DNA of 64,000 nt from Prevotella sp. (lineage in GTDB: Bacteria > Bacteroidota > Bacteroidia > Bacteroidales > Bacteroidaceae): positions 34,354-98,353 of the forward strand of contig JAGCOB010000023.1 in NCBI GenBank assembly GCA_017645645.1, read 5' to 3'. The notes under the pieces were generated by a model. That model was given only the letters and a program-made list of their open reading frames with translations. It had not been told where the DNA came from and ran no database searches. Positions within the stretch are counted from its first letter, which is position 1; each line of letters starts with the position of its first letter. Positions 62,038-64,000 of the stretch are shown here, in pieces. A program made the translations under genes and the position numbers.

Positions 62038-64000
62038 TATAGTTTCTGTCCCTGGAGATTGTAGCGCTGTCCATCCTTGATGATAACGATACGGCCATTC
62101 TCCATCATCTTCACAGTGCACTCGTTGCTGTTGGCTGTCTTCACTGTAGTGATGGTCGTAGCGGATGTATCAGGAACACGGACATACATGTCATAGACAC
62201 GGGCACCGCCATTAGCACCACTCTGTTCGAAGCTAACACTACGAACCTTCTTGCACTGTTCCTCTGTAGTCAGGCCAGCCATCTCCAGCACATCGAATTC
62301 ATAAGATCCCTTGTTGTATTTATCGGTAGTCACACTCTTGCTCGAACCATCAGACAATGTATAGCTAATTTTGAACTTACGGCCACCGGTAAAGAAGGCG
62401 TTGAGAAGAATCTTTAATGCCCCATCGTTAAGTGTCAACTTGATGCCGCCATTGCTCTGGCCTAAACAGACAGCACCAGCAGAATAGCTACAGCCTGATT
62501 CTGTCTTGGTAGGATCAATGTACGTATCACCCTTCTTGTGTACTCCATCGCTGGTTGACTCAGTATTGTCACCCTGTATCAGTTCCAGCACACCCTGCAG
62601 GTCGACAGGCAGTGCGTCCCAAGCATCCTGGAAATGATACCAGTCACCCGTAAGCACCTTGAAAGGAGTCACCAGGACAATGTTACCCGTAGTGGTATAG
62701 GGCTTCACACCTTCTGCCTCATTACCTGTGGCGGTGAGCTTGAAGGTACAATTCGTCTGTGGCGTTCCACTGATGGTCACCGTATGGCTGGCTGCATCGA
62801 AGACGTATGAAAGTCCTGCGCAGAGTCCCTCAACGACCACATTTGTAGCGACATCGTTTAGCTCGTAGACAATATCAGCAATCGGCTGACCTTCGACGAT
62901 CTCCTGTGAGGAGTTGGCGGTCTTGCACTTCACCTCAATCTTGTCGGGAATAACATATGGAACAGGCACGCCGTCCAACTCGAAGGCTCCAAACTCCGGA
63001 GCATCATCATTATAAGGGATATAGATGTCATCGGCTGTGATATACTCGTTCAGTCCTTCGATATAAGAAAGGCACTCTGCCTCTGTCATCTTACGGACAG
63101 GAGTGAAGCCAATAACAGGCATGCCCTTGTCCTTGAAGATGCTGCCAGGCTTCAGACGGGCAAAGTTATTGTTGGGCAACGAGCCATCGGGTTCACGGTC
63201 GGCCTTGAAGTCAGCGACAGACAGTGATAAGAACTCGCCGCTGTGGTCTTGTGTGGCAGGGGTATAGTCGCCGCCATCGGGTTTGAAACTTTCCTTGATA
63301 GGACTGCAGCCGTCGATTTCAATCCATGAATTGAAGGTCGTACCTGCTGTAGGGTCCTTGTAGCCAGCTTTATCGGGCGACAGGAACTCGTGGTTACCAA
63401 TCTTCCTGCCACTCTTCTCTGCCGTAGCACCCCATCCTATACAGTTGTGGATATCCATTGCGCCATACTTGAACTCTGTGGGGAAGCGATAGTTGTACTC
63501 ATTGCCCCAGGCCGCACAGTTGAAGATATACATACCCTCATAGGCATTGTTCTGGTCGAAGCCCTTGTGCAGGTTCCCGAAGGCCACACAGTTTGTAATC
63601 ACATGGGCACCTACTGAATGTTCGTAGTCTGCACCTCCGGCAGAGCCACCGCCACCCAGCTTGAAGCCATCTCCGCTCTTACCCTCGCTGCCATTAGGCA
63701 TATAGCCGGCATGCCATGCCCAACAGTGATCTATGACTACAGGATGATATGTCATGCTGAGGTCCCAGTTATCATCGGAATTGGTCCAGGCACGACAGCC
63801 ATGGAACTCTGTGCCAGGGCCAGGGAAGAACTTCACGGCAAAGCCGTCGGCATCACCCCCGTCATCACTGTCGCTAAACGACTTTGTATCAGCATTCTCG
63901 TACGAGTCACAGTTGATGACCTTGTTATATCGGCAATAGCTGAAATTGGGGTTGAAGGACGGTTTGCCACTGATGGGAAACGACTGGGTCTCCTCAAAGG
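62028..64000 (-). CDS. Pectate lyase family 9 (PL9)-type secreted enzyme, 5' end outside window
   Basis: The frame is open from the right edge; the first visible residues include FEETQSFPISGKPS. Right-handed beta-helix with DGGDADGFAVKF, FHGCRAWTNSDDNWDL and HDCWAWHAG-like rungs typical of PL9, where lysine and aspartates hold calcium and catalyse. Then linker and Ig-like domains, a carbohydrate-binding-like region and a C-terminal tail GRIVIIKDGQRYNLQGQKL as in Prevotella secreted enzymes. Cuts pectin backbone; exact activity is inference. Confidence 0.88.
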   Translation of the reverse strand, partial: FEETQSFPISGKPSFNPNFSYCRYNKVINCDSYENADTKSFSDSDDGGDADGFAVKFFPGPGTEFHGCRAWTNSDDNWDLSMTYHPVVIDHCWAWHAGYMPNGSEGKSGDGFKLGGGGSAGGADYEHSVGAHVITNCVAFGNLHKGFDQNNAYEGMYIFNCAAWGNEYNYRFPTEFKYGAMDIHNCIGWGATAEKSGRKIGNHEFLSPDKAGYKDPTAGTTFNSWIEIDGCSPIKESFKPDGGDYTPATQDHSGEFLSLSVADFKADREPDGSLPNNNFARLKPGSIFKDKGMPVIGFTPVRKMTEAECLSYIEGLNEYITADDIYIPYNDDAPEFGAFELDGVPVPYVIPDKIEVKCKTANSSQEIVEGQPIADIVYELNDVATNVVVEGLCAGLSYVFDAASHTVTISGTPQTNCTFKLTATGNEAEGVKPYTTTGNIVLVTPFKVLTGDWYHFQDAWDALPVDLQGVLELIQGDNTESTSDGVHKKGDTYIDPTKTESGCSYSAGAVCLGQSNGGIKLTLNDGALKILLNAFFTGGRKFKISYTLSDGSSKSVTTDKYNKGSYEFDVLEMAGLTTEEQCKKVRSVSFEQSGANGGARVYDMYVRVPDTSATTITTVKTANSNECTVKMMENGRIVIIKDGQRYNLQGQKLYQK

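Overview
The window reads as a chromosome segment of a Bacteroidota member, most likely Prevotellaceae. The evidence is the promoter type (TTTG, 19-21 bp, TAnnTTTG instead of E. coli-type -35/-10), the family content (DUF2723, DUF4199, DUF6048, DUF6452, GIN/DUF2807, DUF5686, GH97, PL9, propeller sensors) and the short C-terminal basic/aromatic tails on two secreted enzymes. It carries no prophage, transposase or CRISPR array. It is ordinary chromosome, but unusually full of very short repeats.

Layout. 1-4350 (minus): a DUF2723 membrane protein cut by the window edge, a YqaA/DedA-like protein, a polytopic membrane protein and purD. 4476-10068: a secreted cyclophilin, then serB, an S9 dipeptidyl peptidase and a THUMP-type rRNA methyltransferase. 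10241-16814 (plus): PAS histidine kinase, DUF5686 protein, GIN-domain protein, LuxR-type response regulator, LacI-type regulator. 16915-25160 (plus): propeller sensor with a degenerate kinase core, GH31 glycosidase, frameshifted agmatine/peptidylarginine deiminase-like gene. 25247-31756 (minus): S41 lipoprotein, Mrp ATPase, aldA, dsbD. 31784-33669: a LytTR/LytS two-component pair. 33700-39627: Cthe_2159-type lipoprotein, LEA-like lipoprotein, xth, M15 peptidase, YARHG protein, ribH, TPR protein. 39744-50848: recF-DUF721, then formyl-THF cyclo-ligase, CtpA-type protease, dCMP deaminase, M3 peptidase, Crp/ApbE pair, envelope proteins, a glycosyltransferase. 50903-51354: SRP RNA and tRNA-Thr. 51353-57108: GH97, FetB-like permease, mutS2. 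57219-60198: tRNA-Ser, SDR enzyme, and a Y-family polymerase cassette with a YolD-like gene. 60375-64000: lipoprotein, small membrane protein, HMA-like remnant, a 33-codon ORF, and a PL9 pectate lyase open at the right edge.

How the genes work together. LacI regulator, propeller sensor and GH31 look like a small glycan-response module; GH97 and PL9 are further polysaccharide enzymes. Several genes are translationally coupled through ATGA or TAATG overlaps (LytTR/LytS, crp/apbE, ctpA/cyclo-ligase, TPR/ribH, YARHG/M15).

The most unusual signal is not a gene. At least 15 places carry 21-42 bp arrays of a degenerate 7-bp unit (variants of ATTGGCT, AATTGAG, AATGGTC). About half lie inside genes, where the 7-bp unit is read as a 7-residue peptide period (ANSQQPI, NSQLSTL types). 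Others sit across start codons, stop codons or promoter positions. Palindromic, RPE-like insertions are seen in dsbD, the formyl-THF cyclo-ligase gene and perhaps mutS2. Other points: several genes whose start codon lies 4-8 nt after the -7 element (probably leaderless mRNAs), a near-identical promoter block in front of two unrelated genes, and a duplicated tRNA-Thr 3' end in which each copy is followed by its own terminator hairpin.
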